A stretch of DNA of 64,000 bases from Clostridiales bacterium (GCA_015655075.1 JAATFT010000055.1:62001-126000); one strand, 5' to 3'; shown: positions 1 through 8,752, counted from the first letter of the stretch. The notes: generated from the sequence alone by a model not told the origin. Made by a program: numbers and translations.

Positions 1-1079
1 AGATTGGTAACGGAGATGCAAAATTTACGGTTACTTTAAAAAAACCAATCGACAAAAGCGAATTAATCACCAGTACCTCTCTGGCGTTAGGAGAAGCGTA
101 TATGCGGGGAGATATTGAGGTGGATAGGGATTTGTATGAAGTTTTGAATTTATTTCTGGGAGAAATGGGCAAGTTCACAACGAATAAATCGAAGCTCCGC
201 AGCTTGTTATATTCGGCTACAAGTAAAGGAAATCAGAAAAAGGAAGTCACTTCACACTATGATATCGGCAATGATTTTTACAGTCTCTGGCTGGATGAAA
301 CCATGAGTTATTCCTGCGGATACTTTAAAGAGGAAAATAATACCCTTTATGAAGCCCAAATGAACAAAATTCATCATACCCTGGAAAAACTATATTTAAA
401 ATCCGGCATGTCACTTCTTGATATCGGTTGCGGCTGGGGTGCCCTTTTAATTGAAGCGGCTAAAAAGTATCAGATAAAAGGAACCGGAATTACTCTAAGC
501 CAGGAGCAATACGATAAATTCAAGGAACGGATACAGGAAGAAAAATTGGAAGAGCTTCTTAAGGTGGAAATTATGGACTACAGGGATCTAAGCAGTACAA
601 ACCTGCAGTTTGACCGGGTTGTCAGCGTCGGCATGCTGGAGCATGTAGGCAGGGACAACTATGATCTCTTCATAAAGAATGTACACCATGTATTAAAAGA
701 AAAGGGAGTGTTTTTGCTCCATTCCATTACCGCACAGAAAGAACATCCCGGGGATGCATGGATTAAAAAATATATTTTTCCGGGGGGAACCATTCCATCT
801 TTAAGAGAATTAATACAGATTTTACCGGAATATCAATTTTATACTCTGGATGTGGAAAGCCTGCGAAGACATTACAACCGGACCCTGCTATGCTGGAGAA
901 GCAGGTTTTTGGACCATAGAGAAGAAATCGTAAAAATGATGGGAGAAGAATTTACGAGGAGGTGGGAGCTTTATCTGGCATCCTGCGCCGCTACCTTTAA
1001 TAATGGAATTATTGACCTGCACCAGATTTTAGTATCAAAAGGGGTGGCAAATGATCTGCCAATGATCAGGGTGGTGTAG
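1..1079 (+). CDS. cfa: Cyclopropane-fatty-acyl-phospholipid synthase (5' end outside window)
   Basis: The reading frame is open from the first base of the window, so the gene begins upstream and only its C-terminal part is visible. The family methylates cis double bonds of membrane phospholipid acyl chains using S-adenosylmethionine, modifying the membrane under stress. Visible hallmarks are the SAM-binding motif LLDIGCGWGALL, the preceding YDIGNDFYSLWLDETMSYSC segment typical of Cfa enzymes, and a downstream SVGMLEHVG. The internal ATG at 102 (MRGDIEVD) is not the true start, because the upstream codons (LGEAY before it) continue the family's N-terminal domain. The gene ends at TAG 1077-1079, followed by an intergenic stretch and an opposing eutC fragment. 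Assignment to the family is secure; lipid specificity is inferred. Confidence 0.92.
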   Translation, partial: IGNGDAKFTVTLKKPIDKSELITSTSLALGEAYMRGDIEVDRDLYEVLNLFLGEMGKFTTNKSKLRSLLYSATSKGNQKKEVTSHYDIGNDFYSLWLDETMSYSCGYFKEENNTLYEAQMNKIHHTLEKLYLKSGMSLLDIGCGWGALLIEAAKKYQIKGTGITLSQEQYDKFKERIQEEKLEELLKVEIMDYRDLSSTNLQFDRVVSVGMLEHVGRDNYDLFIKNVHHVLKEKGVFLLHSITAQKEHPGDAWIKKYIFPGGTIPSLRELIQILPEYQFYTLDVESLRRHYNRTLLCWRSRFLDHREEIVKMMGEEFTRRWELYLASCAATFNNGIIDLHQILVSKGVANDLPMIRVV

Positions 1080-1152
1080 TTAGAGAGGGACAAACGCATA
1101 TAGGAAATATTTAAAATACAGCCGCTGCGGTTTGGTATCGTAACGGCTATAT

Positions 1153-1437
1153 TTATCCGTTTTTATTTATCTGTAATTTTAAATTAATTCCGCTTGTCTT
1201 GGCCCTCATCATGGTTTCTACGATAGAAATGATTTGAGCACCTGCTTCAACAGGTGGGATGCCGTTTTTATGTATATTGGATACTACAGTTCTTTGGGAT
1301 TCCGGCTTTTTGCCGCTTGATTCATATGCCAAATAAGCACTCATGCTTTCTCCTGTAGCAAGCCCCGGCCTTTCACCGATTAATATAATGGTTACTTTTG
1401 CATTTAAGGCTTCGCTGATTCGATCCATGGTTGCGAC
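1153..1437 (-). pseudogene. eutC: C-terminal remnant of ethanolamine ammonia-lyase small subunit (EutC)
   Basis: About 95 codons on the minus strand match only the C-terminal third of EutC, which is normally near 300 residues. The fragment has the family signature LIGERPGLATGESMSAYLAY followed by SQRTVVSNIHKNGIPPVEAG. EutC forms the adenosylcobalamin-dependent lyase with EutB that splits ethanolamine into acetaldehyde and ammonia. An in-frame stop lies just upstream of the homologous segment and no other eut gene is visible nearby, so this is a truncated relic. The apparent ATG at 1428 is internal to the ancestral gene. No Shine-Dalgarno site precedes it. Confidence 0.8.
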
Positions 1438-1520
1438 GTATTTATATTAATATAAAAGAATTAGCGGATTGGGTGGAGATAATTCTTTGCGGCGATGGGG
1501 CAAAAATATGAAAAAATATG

Positions 1521-1548
1521 TTGTTTCCGTTTCCATTTATGTTATAAT
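1521..1548 (+). promoter_or_regulatory. Sigma-A type promoter upstream of degV
   Basis: TTGTTT at 1521-1526 and TATAAT at 1543-1548 are separated by 16 bp. Predicted transcription would start near 1555, inside the repeat end that follows, and read into the DegV gene. Confidence 0.5.
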
Positions 1549-1550
1549 TA

Positions 1551-1570
1551 CTAGAGCGTGTTTGAAAAAT
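1551..1570 (+). repeat. Solo terminal end of the dispersed palindromic repeat
   Basis: CTAGAGCGTGTTTGAAAAAT is identical over 20 bp to the left end of the 166-bp repeats at 10859 and 25655, but the rest of the element is absent. It is either a truncated copy or a related element sharing only the terminus. Confidence 0.6.
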
Positions 1571-1728
1571 TATATAAAAGAAAGATGACTATTCCGCTAT
1601 TTCCGTCACAGGTTTCTTACGAACCGATGCACATGGACATATCCCAAATGCATATGTGGGCGCTGTTTCAATCGAAATTCTGCTGATTTCCCGGGATAAC
1701 TGAATAGTTGCGAAGAAAGAATGATTTT
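1571..1728 (+). promoter_or_regulatory. Leader region with imperfect dyad before degV
   Basis: This stretch holds no gene. ACTATTC at 1588-1594 is matched by GAATAGT at 1702-1708, extending imperfectly inward by about ten bases on each side, so the leader RNA could fold into a long interrupted hairpin. A smaller dyad sits around 1645-1665. Function is unknown. Confidence 0.35.
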
Positions 1729-2607
1729 ATGATTAAATTAATAGTGGACAGCACCTGTGATTTACCCGAGGATTATATAAAGAAATATAATATTTCCGTA
1801 TTATCCCTTAAGGTTTTGCTGGAGGATAAGGAATATCTGGACAAGAAAACAATAACGGTGGACGAAGTTTATGCCGCAATGCGAAAAGGTATTATGCCTA
1901 AGACTTCGCAGCCCAGTCCCAATGAAATTTATGAGGTATTTAAAGAGTGTGCAAGCAATGGCAGAGATTTTATTTATTTGGCGTTTTCCCAGGCAATGTC
2001 GGGAACTTACCAATTAGCGCGCGGTATATTAAAGGAAATTAAGGAGCTGTATCCCAAAGTGAACATGAAAGTGATTGATTCCAAGGGCGGCTCTGCCGCA
2101 ACAGGGCTTATAGCGCTTCAGGCAGTCCGGATGGCCGATGAAAAATGTCTGGATTTTATTAAAGTGGTGGAAAAGATTAATGAGCTGATTAGTTGTGTGG
2201 AACACATTTTTACAATTTCTGATTTAAGCTGGCTTGTCAAAGGCGGAAGAGTTAGCAAAGCCCAGGGCATGCTAGGTAATATTCTGAATATTAACCCGAT
2301 CCTTCATGTGAAAGACGGAAAGATGGAAGTAATACATAAGGTAAGGGGAAGGAAAAAAGCGTTGAATATGGTTGTAGATCTATTGGAGGAAAGGGCTAAG
2401 AATCTTACGGATCAGATTATTGGAATCAGCCATGCGGATGATTTGGAAACGGCGGAGGAACTGATTGAATTAATAAAATCCAGATTGGGATGTACCAGAT
2501 TTATTGTGAATAAAATCGGCAGTGTACTGGGAAGCCATTTGGGAATAGGCGGCGTCGGAATCTTTTTTTTCAATAATAATGCAATGGATTTATTAAAAAA
2601 CACTTGA
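1729..2607 (+). CDS. DegV family fatty-acid-binding protein
   Basis: The product is about 292 residues, normal for DegV proteins. These bind a fatty acid between two alpha/beta domains; several act with fatty acid kinase (FakA) as FakB subunits that deliver acyl chains for phosphorylation and phospholipid synthesis. The N-terminal signature IVDSTCDLP is clear, and SKGGSAATG and VKGGRVSK match the lipid-pocket region. I chose ATG 1729 (MIKLIVDST) over an upstream TTG at 1708, because family members begin at this point. The next gene follows within about 75 bp. The family is certain; the bound lipid and any FakA partner are not visible here. Confidence 0.88.
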   Translation: MIKLIVDSTCDLPEDYIKKYNISVLSLKVLLEDKEYLDKKTITVDEVYAAMRKGIMPKTSQPSPNEIYEVFKECASNGRDFIYLAFSQAMSGTYQLARGILKEIKELYPKVNMKVIDSKGGSAATGLIALQAVRMADEKCLDFIKVVEKINELISCVEHIFTISDLSWLVKGGRVSKAQGMLGNILNINPILHVKDGKMEVIHKVRGRKKALNMVVDLLEERAKNLTDQIIGISHADDLETAEELIELIKSRLGCTRFIVNKIGSVLGSHLGIGGVGIFFFNNNAMDLLKNT

Positions 2608-2681
2608 AAATTACTATTAGGAAGATTAATATAGTAATTATATTAAAAATTTTGAATTATTATGAAAGAAGGATGAGTATC

Positions 2682-3752
2682 ATGTTAGATATTAGAATCG
2701 AAAAAACCACAGCCCCCAAGGAACTTCCTAAAGCGGACAATCCCCTAAAATTCGGAACAATATTTACGGATCATATGTTCATTATGAATTATAAAACCGG
2801 TAAGGGCTGGCATGATGCAAGAATAGTGCCCTATCAGCCAATCAGTTTAGAACCGTCGGCCATGGTGTTCCATTACGGACAGGCGATGTTTGAAGGTTTA
2901 AAAGCATATAAGGCAGAGAATGGAAGAGTTTTATTGTTCCGTCCTGATAAGAACATTGAAAGGGCAAACAAAACGAACCAAAGACTCTGTATTCCTGAAA
3001 TTCCTGCGGAGGATTTTTTACAGGCTTTAAAGACCGTGGTAAAAACGGAGGAAGCTTGGATTCCCCATAAACCCGGAACTTCTCTTTATATAAGGCCGTT
3101 CGCTATTGCAACGGATCCGTTTTTAGGCGTAAGGCCCGCCGATACTTATATGTTTATAATTATATTGTCTCCGGTAGGAGCTTATTATCCGGAAGGCCTA
3201 AATCCCGTTAAGATTTGGATTGAAGACGAGTATGTCAGGGCCGTGAGGGGCGGCATCGGAGAAGCTAAAACCGGCGGTAATTATGCCGCGTCCTTAAAAT
3301 CACAGGTCAAAGCCCATGATGAAGGCTATTCACAGGTCTTATGGCTGGATGGTGTTGAACGTAAGTACATTGAAGAAGTAGGAGCAATGAATATTTTCTT
3401 TAAGATTAACGGAACCGTCGTTACGCCGAAGCTGAACGGAAGTATTTTACCCGGAGTTACCAGAGATACTGTAATCCAGCTTTGTAAAGCCTGGGATCTT
3501 CCCGTCCAAGAAAGAAGGATATCCATAGAGGAGATCTATGAAGCTCATAAAAACGGTACGCTGGAAGAAGTATTCGGCACCGGAACCGCGGCGGTAATTT
3601 CTCCGGTGGGACAGTTAAGATGGGAACAGCATATAATGAAAATAAAAGACGGCGGAATCGGCGAATTCAGCCAGAAGTTCTATGATACCATAACAGGAAT
3701 TCAATTGGGTAAATTAGAAGATAAATTTAACTGGGCCGTAGAAGTAAGATAA
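2682..3752 (+). CDS. ilvE: Branched-chain amino acid aminotransferase
   Basis: This PLP-dependent fold-type IV aminotransferase interconverts leucine, isoleucine and valine with their 2-oxo acids in the cytoplasm. The roughly 356-residue length and the segments VFHYGQAMFEGLKAY, SLYIRPFAI, TGGNYAASL and EVFGTGTAAVISPVG are characteristic of the clostridial IlvE group; a Lys in the GGIGEAKTGGNYAAS region is the expected PLP-linking residue neighbourhood. The start was set at ATG 2682 because AAAGAAGG lies about 9 bases upstream; the ATG at 2673 would be too close to that site. A terminator at 3775 closes the unit. Confidence 0.93.
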   Translation: MLDIRIEKTTAPKELPKADNPLKFGTIFTDHMFIMNYKTGKGWHDARIVPYQPISLEPSAMVFHYGQAMFEGLKAYKAENGRVLLFRPDKNIERANKTNQRLCIPEIPAEDFLQALKTVVKTEEAWIPHKPGTSLYIRPFAIATDPFLGVRPADTYMFIIILSPVGAYYPEGLNPVKIWIEDEYVRAVRGGIGEAKTGGNYAASLKSQVKAHDEGYSQVLWLDGVERKYIEEVGAMNIFFKINGTVVTPKLNGSILPGVTRDTVIQLCKAWDLPVQERRISIEEIYEAHKNGTLEEVFGTGTAAVISPVGQLRWEQHIMKIKDGGIGEFSQKFYDTITGIQLGKLEDKFNWAVEVR

Positions 3753-3774
3753 TTATAGAAGAAAAATATTATTT

Positions 3775-3810
3775 AAGGGCTGATCCCTTCCCGGGACCGG
3801 CTCTTTTCTT
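3775..3810 (+). terminator. Rho-independent terminator after ilvE
   Basis: GGGCTGATCCC and GGGACCGGCTC pair with two G-U pairs and one mismatch around a short loop, followed by TTTTCTT. Confidence 0.7.
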
Positions 3811-3986
3811 ATGGTACGGAAATTACGCTGAATTTAGTCCGTATGAAACATAAAAATGTATAATAAAAGCCGCGTAATTTTAATGTTTGTTGTGCAATAA
3901 TCATATTGACGGTTAATATATAAATTAGTAGAATTAGAAGATATTTGCTAGCAATATTGTACTTATATATTAAGGAGAAAGCATAG

Positions 3987-5846
3987 ATGAACATTAAAGA
4001 TGTTATACTTGGAAAACCGTTAAAGAATAACGAGATCAGTCATGAAAAGCTGTCACGGATCTGGGGTTTACCAATTATGGCAAGTGACGCAGTGTCTTCC
4101 GTGGCATATGCGATTGAAGAAATACTCTTAATTTTAATACCGGCAATGGGGCTTCTGGCTTTTCATTCACTTCCGTTTATTGTATTGCCTATTTTATTTT
4201 TATTGGTCATACTTATATTGTCTTATTCACAAATTATTGACCATTATCCCAATGGGGGCGGTGCCTATGCCGTAGCAAAGGAAAACATCGGTAAGACAGC
4301 GGCTTTGTTATCCGCAGCCACATTGACCATTGATTATATTATGACGGTTGCAGTAAGCATTTCCTCTTCCACAGCGGCGCTGGTTTCCGCATTTCCGCTG
4401 CTGCATGATTATAAAGTACTTATTTCATTAATATGTGTTTCCCTTATCACACTTATTAATTTAAGGGGAATTCGCGAGGCCTCCAAAATTTTTGGTTTGC
4501 CTACCTATATTTTTGTTTTTTCCATGGCGATTCTGATAATCGGCGGATTATTGAAATTAATTACGGGTACATTAAATCCCATAGATTATACAAAACCCAT
4601 TCTGCCTGAAGAAACTGTGCAGGGAGTAGGAATACTCGTTTTATTAAAGGCCTTTTCTTCCGGGTGTTCAGCTATGTCCGGTGTGGAAGCCGTAAGCGAT
4701 GCCGTGCCAAGCTTTAAGGAGCCTTCAAAAAGGAATGCAAAACATATTTTATTTATCCTGGGCGGGATAATTGTTTTTATTTTTGGGGGTACGTCAATTC
4801 TTGCGGTTCATCTTCAGGTTGCCCCATTGGAAGGACATACCGTATTGTCCCAGATTTCTTCCGCAGTTTTTGGACATACCTTTATGTACTATGTAATCCA
4901 GGTATTTACCTCCCTCATATTAATACTTGCGGCTAATACGGCCTATAACGGATTACCTCAGCTTTTATATATACTTGCCCATGACGGATATGCTCCGAGA
5001 CAGTTTTCCTCCAGAGGAACAAAGCTTAGTTTTTCCAACGGCATTTTATTTATTTTTATTTCGGCCTCCCTGCTGATTATAGGCTTTAGGAGTGAAACCC
5101 ACAGGCTGATTCCACTATATTCCGTCGGGGTTTTTATATCCTTTACCGTCGCACAGATCGGAATGTATAAGAAGTGGCTCTCCCTTAAAGAAAAAAACTG
5201 GCAGTATAAATTCTGGATTAACGGTTTTGGGGCTTTGGTAACTCTTGTTGTTTCCGTTATTGTCTTTTCCATGAAATTTGCGGACGGCGCCTGGATACTT
5301 GCCATAGCAATTCCGACAATTATGACAGGGATGTATTTTATTAACAAATATTATGCGAAAATCGGAAAACAGCTTCATTTGGAAACCTTTTATCCGTATT
5401 ATAATAAAGACGCCGTAAGATCAACCCAATGTATATTATTGGTCCATGACATCAACAAACCGTTTTTAAAAGCCATTAATTATGCCAATTCCATTTCCAG
5501 TAATATCACGGCCCTCCATGTATGCCGCCATCCCGAGCATGCCAAAACACTCCGGAAAAAGTGGGATGAACTTGGAATTCCCGTGGAATTGAAGATTATT
5601 GAAACACCTTACCGTGATATTATAAAACCCATGGATAATTATTTGTGGCAGAGAGAGCAGGAATTAAATCACGGGGAGAATATTTCCGTTATACTCATAA
5701 AATTTATTACGGCCCATTGGCATGATAACCTTTTACATAATCAGACCGCTTATTTTTTAAGTCATCACTTAAGCAAGCATAAAAATATAGCTACGGTTAT
5801 TCTGCCATTCCATTATATGCTTGACGACAAACATTTTTGTAAATAG
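3987..5846 (+). CDS. APC superfamily permease, KimA-like potassium/amino acid transporter
   Basis: The 619-residue membrane protein has about twelve hydrophobic segments and then a soluble C-terminal domain of roughly 150 residues (from about 475) resembling a universal-stress-type fold. The N-terminus (GKPLKNN, then SDAVSSVAYAIEE and YPNGGGAYAVAKENIG) closely resembles KimA (YdaO), the high-affinity proton-coupled potassium importer of Bacillus, and related APC permeases. Start ATG 3987 follows AAGGAGAAAG. Bacillus kimA is controlled by a c-di-AMP riboswitch; I saw no such structure in the 235 bases upstream. The APC family is secure; potassium as substrate is inferred and an amino acid permease remains possible. 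Confidence 0.8.
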   Translation: MNIKDVILGKPLKNNEISHEKLSRIWGLPIMASDAVSSVAYAIEEILLILIPAMGLLAFHSLPFIVLPILFLLVILILSYSQIIDHYPNGGGAYAVAKENIGKTAALLSAATLTIDYIMTVAVSISSSTAALVSAFPLLHDYKVLISLICVSLITLINLRGIREASKIFGLPTYIFVFSMAILIIGGLLKLITGTLNPIDYTKPILPEETVQGVGILVLLKAFSSGCSAMSGVEAVSDAVPSFKEPSKRNAKHILFILGGIIVFIFGGTSILAVHLQVAPLEGHTVLSQISSAVFGHTFMYYVIQVFTSLILILAANTAYNGLPQLLYILAHDGYAPRQFSSRGTKLSFSNGILFIFISASLLIIGFRSETHRLIPLYSVGVFISFTVAQIGMYKKWLSLKEKNWQYKFWINGFGALVTLVVSVIVFSMKFADGAWILAIAIPTIMTGMYFINKYYAKIGKQLHLETFYPYYNKDAVRSTQCILLVHDINKPFLKAINYANSISSNITALHVCRHPEHAKTLRKKWDELGIPVELKIIETPYRDIIKPMDNYLWQREQELNHGENISVILIKFITAHWHDNLLHNQTAYFLSHHLSKHKNIATVILPFHYMLDDKHFCK

Positions 5847-5856
5847 CCAATTGCAT

Positions 5857-6132
5857 ACGAAAGGGGGAAGGCTCTCTTTCGTACAGTGATAATTCCACTG
5901 CAAAATCAGACTTAACACCCATTGTAACATGTCCTTTATATAATAAATCAATCTCCCGGTATTGGCCTAATACCAGACTGGTCAGGATAATACCTGCTGT
6001 CTTTTACCCTTGCAATTACCCCTTCCGGGTTTTGCTGCTTTACTAATTGGAACAATTCAATGCCGTACCCGGGAACATATCTGGATACGGCTAATTTTAT
6101 ATTCTCATTGACGGTTTTTTCTAATAATTTTT
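5857..6132 (-). pseudogene. ATP-dependent DNA ligase remnant (3' part, NHEJ-type)
   Basis: Minus-strand translation gives a broken C-terminal ligase segment: LEKTVNENIKLAVSRY, then EGVIARVKDSRYYPDQSG, a frameshift and stop, then LLYKGHVTMGV and EPSPF. These match the adenylation/OB-fold region of bacterial LigD-type ATP-dependent ligases, where homologues read like EGIVAKRKDS.YYPGKRS and LVYKGHVTLGV. These enzymes seal double-strand breaks together with Ku. The N-terminal part with the lysine nucleophile is missing, and the frame is disrupted at least once, so no functional ligase can be made. It abuts the Ku remnant directly, showing an internal deletion. Confidence 0.72.
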
Positions 6133-6449
6133 ACAAAATACAGCTGGTCAACTTCTTCCAATTTGGCGAACTGGATTATGTGTATTGTTTTATCCTTTTT
6201 GGTTCTAATTTTCTCCGGTTCTTCCTCCGTCATTACACATATTTGTCTTTTTCATATTCATACCCTTTGATAATATCGTCGGAAGTGACCTCCTTATTAC
6301 AATGGCTGCAATATTTTATATCGAATTATTGCTTTACTTTCTTTGTCCGATTGGTTAAAATGTATATCATTATCCATAGTGGTTTTATATAAACCAATGG
6401 GAATTAATACAAGTCCCATACTAATGGAGCCTTTATGTGCAACTCCCAT
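6128..6449 (-). pseudogene. ku: Ku-family DNA end-binding protein remnant (5' part)
   Basis: From ATG 6449 on the minus strand the translation begins MGVAHKGSISMGLVLIPIGL, the conserved start of bacterial Ku, and continues with DNDIHFNQSDKESKAIIRYK. After a frameshift it reads YCSHCNKEVTSDDIIKGY with the CxxC pair, then EYEKDKYV, a stop, and in another frame IIQFAKLEEVDQLYFVK. Ku forms the ring that threads broken DNA ends and recruits LigD. Only the first 100 or so codons survive, with at least two disruptions, before the sequence jumps into ligase. The small plus-strand open frame over this stretch (6060-6392) is antisense to these relics. Confidence 0.8.
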
Positions 6450-6586
6450 ATGATATCCAATAAACGGTATTGGTTAATGGCCGAGTACAATATAAAGAAA
6501 TATGTTATACTTTCAAAATCCGATAAAGAAACATTTTATCGTTTAAAACTTATATAAAATTTATAAATTAAGAGGAGGAATGCGCT

Positions 6587-7294
6587 ATGAGTGGAAAATC
6601 GATGATTGAGGAGTTTCTTAACAGTCTGAAGGAAGTCAATACCCTTTCCATTATGATACGTTTAACCCTGGCAACCTTATGCGGCGGATTAATCGGATAT
6701 GACAGGGGGAGGAAAAAGAGACCCGCAGGGTTTCGGACCCATATTTTAGTATGTGTAGGTTCTGCTTTGGCCATGCTTACCAATCAGTATATAATAGATA
6801 TTATGGGATACAATGCGGATCCCACCAGATTAGGAGCCCAGGTCATCAGCGGTATCGGTTTTCTGGGCGCGGGGACAATTTTAATTACCGGGAAACATCA
6901 GGTGAAGGGGCTTACTACGGCGGCCGGATTATGGGCGTCGGCCTGCATGGGACTTGCAATTGGGATCGGCTTTTATGAGGGGGCTTTAGCCGGCTGCATG
7001 TTCATTTGGGGAAGTATGACTTTGCTTCACCGGTTCGATTCTTATTTTATGTCGAAAACAAAATTAATGGAATTATATGTGGAATTAGTTTCGTTAAAAA
7101 GCATCGGTGCGGTTTTTGATTTAATAAGAAATAGTAATTTGGAGATAGTGAATGTTGAAATAATTAAAACGGCGACGGCCGGGGATGTGGTGACACTCTC
7201 CATAACCATAAAGCAAAGGGAAAGGCAGGAGCATGAAAAAATAATTACTTTAATCGGAGCATTGGAGGATGTGGTAATGGTGGAAGAAATATAA
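6587..7294 (+). CDS. MgtC/SapB family membrane protein
   Basis: The 235-residue protein has four to five N-terminal membrane segments and a roughly 80-residue cytoplasmic C-terminal domain with an ACT-like pattern. The MgtC signature is clear: RLTLATLCGGLIGYDRG, RKKRPAGFRTHILVCVGSAL, then DPTRLGAQVISGIGFLGAG. MgtC proteins are linked to survival at low magnesium and to inhibition of F-type ATP synthase in pathogens; in clostridia the role is less clear and magnesium or envelope homeostasis is inferred. ATG 6587 is preceded by AGAGGAGGA at ideal spacing. It appears monocistronic, followed by a new promoter at 7303. Confidence 0.9.
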   Translation: MSGKSMIEEFLNSLKEVNTLSIMIRLTLATLCGGLIGYDRGRKKRPAGFRTHILVCVGSALAMLTNQYIIDIMGYNADPTRLGAQVISGIGFLGAGTILITGKHQVKGLTTAAGLWASACMGLAIGIGFYEGALAGCMFIWGSMTLLHRFDSYFMSKTKLMELYVELVSLKSIGAVFDLIRNSNLEIVNVEIIKTATAGDVVTLSITIKQRERQEHEKIITLIGALEDVVMVEEI

Positions 7295-7302
7295 TAGATA
7301 AC

Positions 7303-7331
7303 TTGACAAAAAATTATTACTATGCTATAAG
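7303..7331 (+). promoter_or_regulatory. Sigma-A promoter for the M24 peptidase gene
   Basis: Perfect -35 TTGACA at 7303-7308, 17-bp spacer, -10 TATAAG at 7326-7331. Initiation is expected near 7338, upstream of a leader hairpin. Confidence 0.7.
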
Positions 7332-7354
7332 GAATTAAAACGTTCCAAGAAACA

Positions 7355-7395
7355 AAAGTGTTTTAAATCTAACGGTTTGAAACACTTTGCTTTTT
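7355..7395 (+). terminator. Leader terminator/attenuator before the M24 peptidase gene
   Basis: AAAGTGTTT (7355-7363) pairs with AAACACTTT (7380-7388), followed by GCTTTTT. It lies between the promoter at 7303 and the coding region, so transcripts must read through it; this suggests attenuation or release of a short RNA. Confidence 0.6.
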
Positions 7396-7460
7396 AGCGG
7401 TATAGAATTGTTTTAAGGAGGGTGGGTTTTGGCTTACGTAAGCCGGAAAGGAATGCTGAA

Positions 7461-8540
7461 ATGGATAGTAAAAGATTGAAGAATGTATTGGCAAACATGG
7501 AAAACACAGGTATCTCCCAGATATTAATCTCAGATCCGTTTTCCATATTTTATTTAACAGGAAGACGGATAGATCCAGGAGAACGTTTTGTGGGAATATA
7601 TTTGAATAAAAACGGAACACATAAAATGTTTATCAACAAGCTTTTTACAGTGCCGGAGGACTTAGGAATTGAAAAAATATGGTATTCGGATAGAGAGGAT
7701 GGCATGGAATTGCTGGGTAAATATACGGATCATTCCCTGCCCCTTGGAGTGGACAAAATATTTCCGGCAAGATTTTTGATTCCGTTAATGGAATATAAGG
7801 CGGCCTCTTTTTACATAAATGCCTCTTCCTGTGTGGATGAAGCAAGGGCGTTAAAGGACGGCGAGGAGCAGGAAAAGATGCGGGCGGTTTCCCGGATGAA
7901 TGATAAGGCTATGGAGGAATTGCAAAAAAGGATACGCGGGGGTATGACGGAGCTGGAACTGTCGTCGGAATTGGATAAAATCTATAAAGAATTAGGAAGC
8001 GAAGGGTATTCTTTTAAAACGCTTGTTGGTTTTGGGGCGAATGCGGCAAAGGGACATCATGAACCGGACCGGACCAAACTACAGGAGGGAGATTGTGTGC
8101 TGATTGATATGGGATGCAAAAAAGATGATTACTGTGCGGATATGACCAGGACCTTCTTTTACCAATATGCGGCTCCCCAACATAAGAAAATATATGAGAT
8201 TGTAAAACGTGCAAATGAGGAAGCGGAGGCCGTGATTAAGCCAGGGGTCCGTTTCTGTGATATTGATAAAACGGCAAGGGACATAATAGAAAAAGAAGGA
8301 TACGGTGACTGTTTTACCCATCGTTTAGGACATTTTATCGGACTGGAAGTTCATGAACAGGGAGATGTGTCGGCTGCCAATACGGCGGTTGCCAAGTCAG
8401 GTATGATATTCTCCGTTGAACCCGGAATTTATTTGGAAGGGGAAACGGGAGTACGTATTGAGGATTTAGTATTGGTCACCGAAAACGGATGCGAAATATT
8501 AAATCACTATTCCAAAAAAATGCAGACTATTGGATCCTGA
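7461..8540 (+). CDS. M24 family Xaa-Pro aminopeptidase / dipeptidase
   Basis: The 359-residue protein has a creatinase/prolidase-type N-terminal domain (about 1-130) and a pita-bread metallopeptidase domain. The five dinuclear-metal ligands are all present: D216 and D227 in IDMGCKKDDYCADMTRTFF, H291 in GHFIGLEVHE, E320 in FSVEPGIY and E334 in RIEDLV. It should cleave N-terminal residues next to proline in the cytoplasm. I chose ATG 7461, preceded by GAAAGGA, over an upstream start at 7422 whose extra residues are not family-like. It lies directly upstream of the hydantoinase genes but has its own promoter and leader hairpin. Creatinase shares this fold, but peptidase is the more likely activity. 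Confidence 0.88.
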   Translation: MDSKRLKNVLANMENTGISQILISDPFSIFYLTGRRIDPGERFVGIYLNKNGTHKMFINKLFTVPEDLGIEKIWYSDREDGMELLGKYTDHSLPLGVDKIFPARFLIPLMEYKAASFYINASSCVDEARALKDGEEQEKMRAVSRMNDKAMEELQKRIRGGMTELELSSELDKIYKELGSEGYSFKTLVGFGANAAKGHHEPDRTKLQEGDCVLIDMGCKKDDYCADMTRTFFYQYAAPQHKKIYEIVKRANEEAEAVIKPGVRFCDIDKTARDIIEKEGYGDCFTHRLGHFIGLEVHEQGDVSAANTAVAKSGMIFSVEPGIYLEGETGVRIEDLVLVTENGCEILNHYSKKMQTIGS

Positions 8541-8631
8541 ATGAAACAAGCAGGGCGGATGACAAGGAGTATCAAAAATTTCACTAATAGCATAATTTTT
8601 TATAAATATTGAAAAAATAATTAAAAATTTA

Positions 8632-8660
8632 TTGACACGTGAAATAAAGCATGTTATAGT
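8632..8660 (+). promoter_or_regulatory. Sigma-A promoter for the first hyuAB operon
   Basis: TTGACA at 8632-8637, 17-bp spacer, TATAGT at 8655-8660; predicted start near 8667. Confidence 0.72.
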
Positions 8661-8690
8661 ATGTAAAACTTATAGAAATTCAATGCCAAA

Positions 8691-8732
8691 CAAAGACGTT
8701 TTTAGATATGCTAAAAACGTCTTTGTTTTTTT
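8691..8732 (+). terminator. Strong leader terminator/attenuator before hyuA
   Basis: A perfect 15-bp stem (8691-8705 with 8711-8725, arm CAAAGACGTTTTTAG, 5-base loop) is followed by seven T residues. It sits between the promoter at 8632 and the GGAGG at 8741, so operon expression requires read-through or antitermination. Confidence 0.78.
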
Positions 8733-8752
8733 GCTTTAGAGGAGGTAAGCCT

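Noticed and set aside
3753-3986. c-di-AMP (ydaO) riboswitch before the KimA-like gene
   Set aside because: The region is short, contains the ilvE terminator, and shows none of the conserved junction sequences.
6060-6392. 110-codon plus-strand open frame
   Set aside because: It is antisense to the Ku and ligase remnants, has no ribosome site and no family resemblance.
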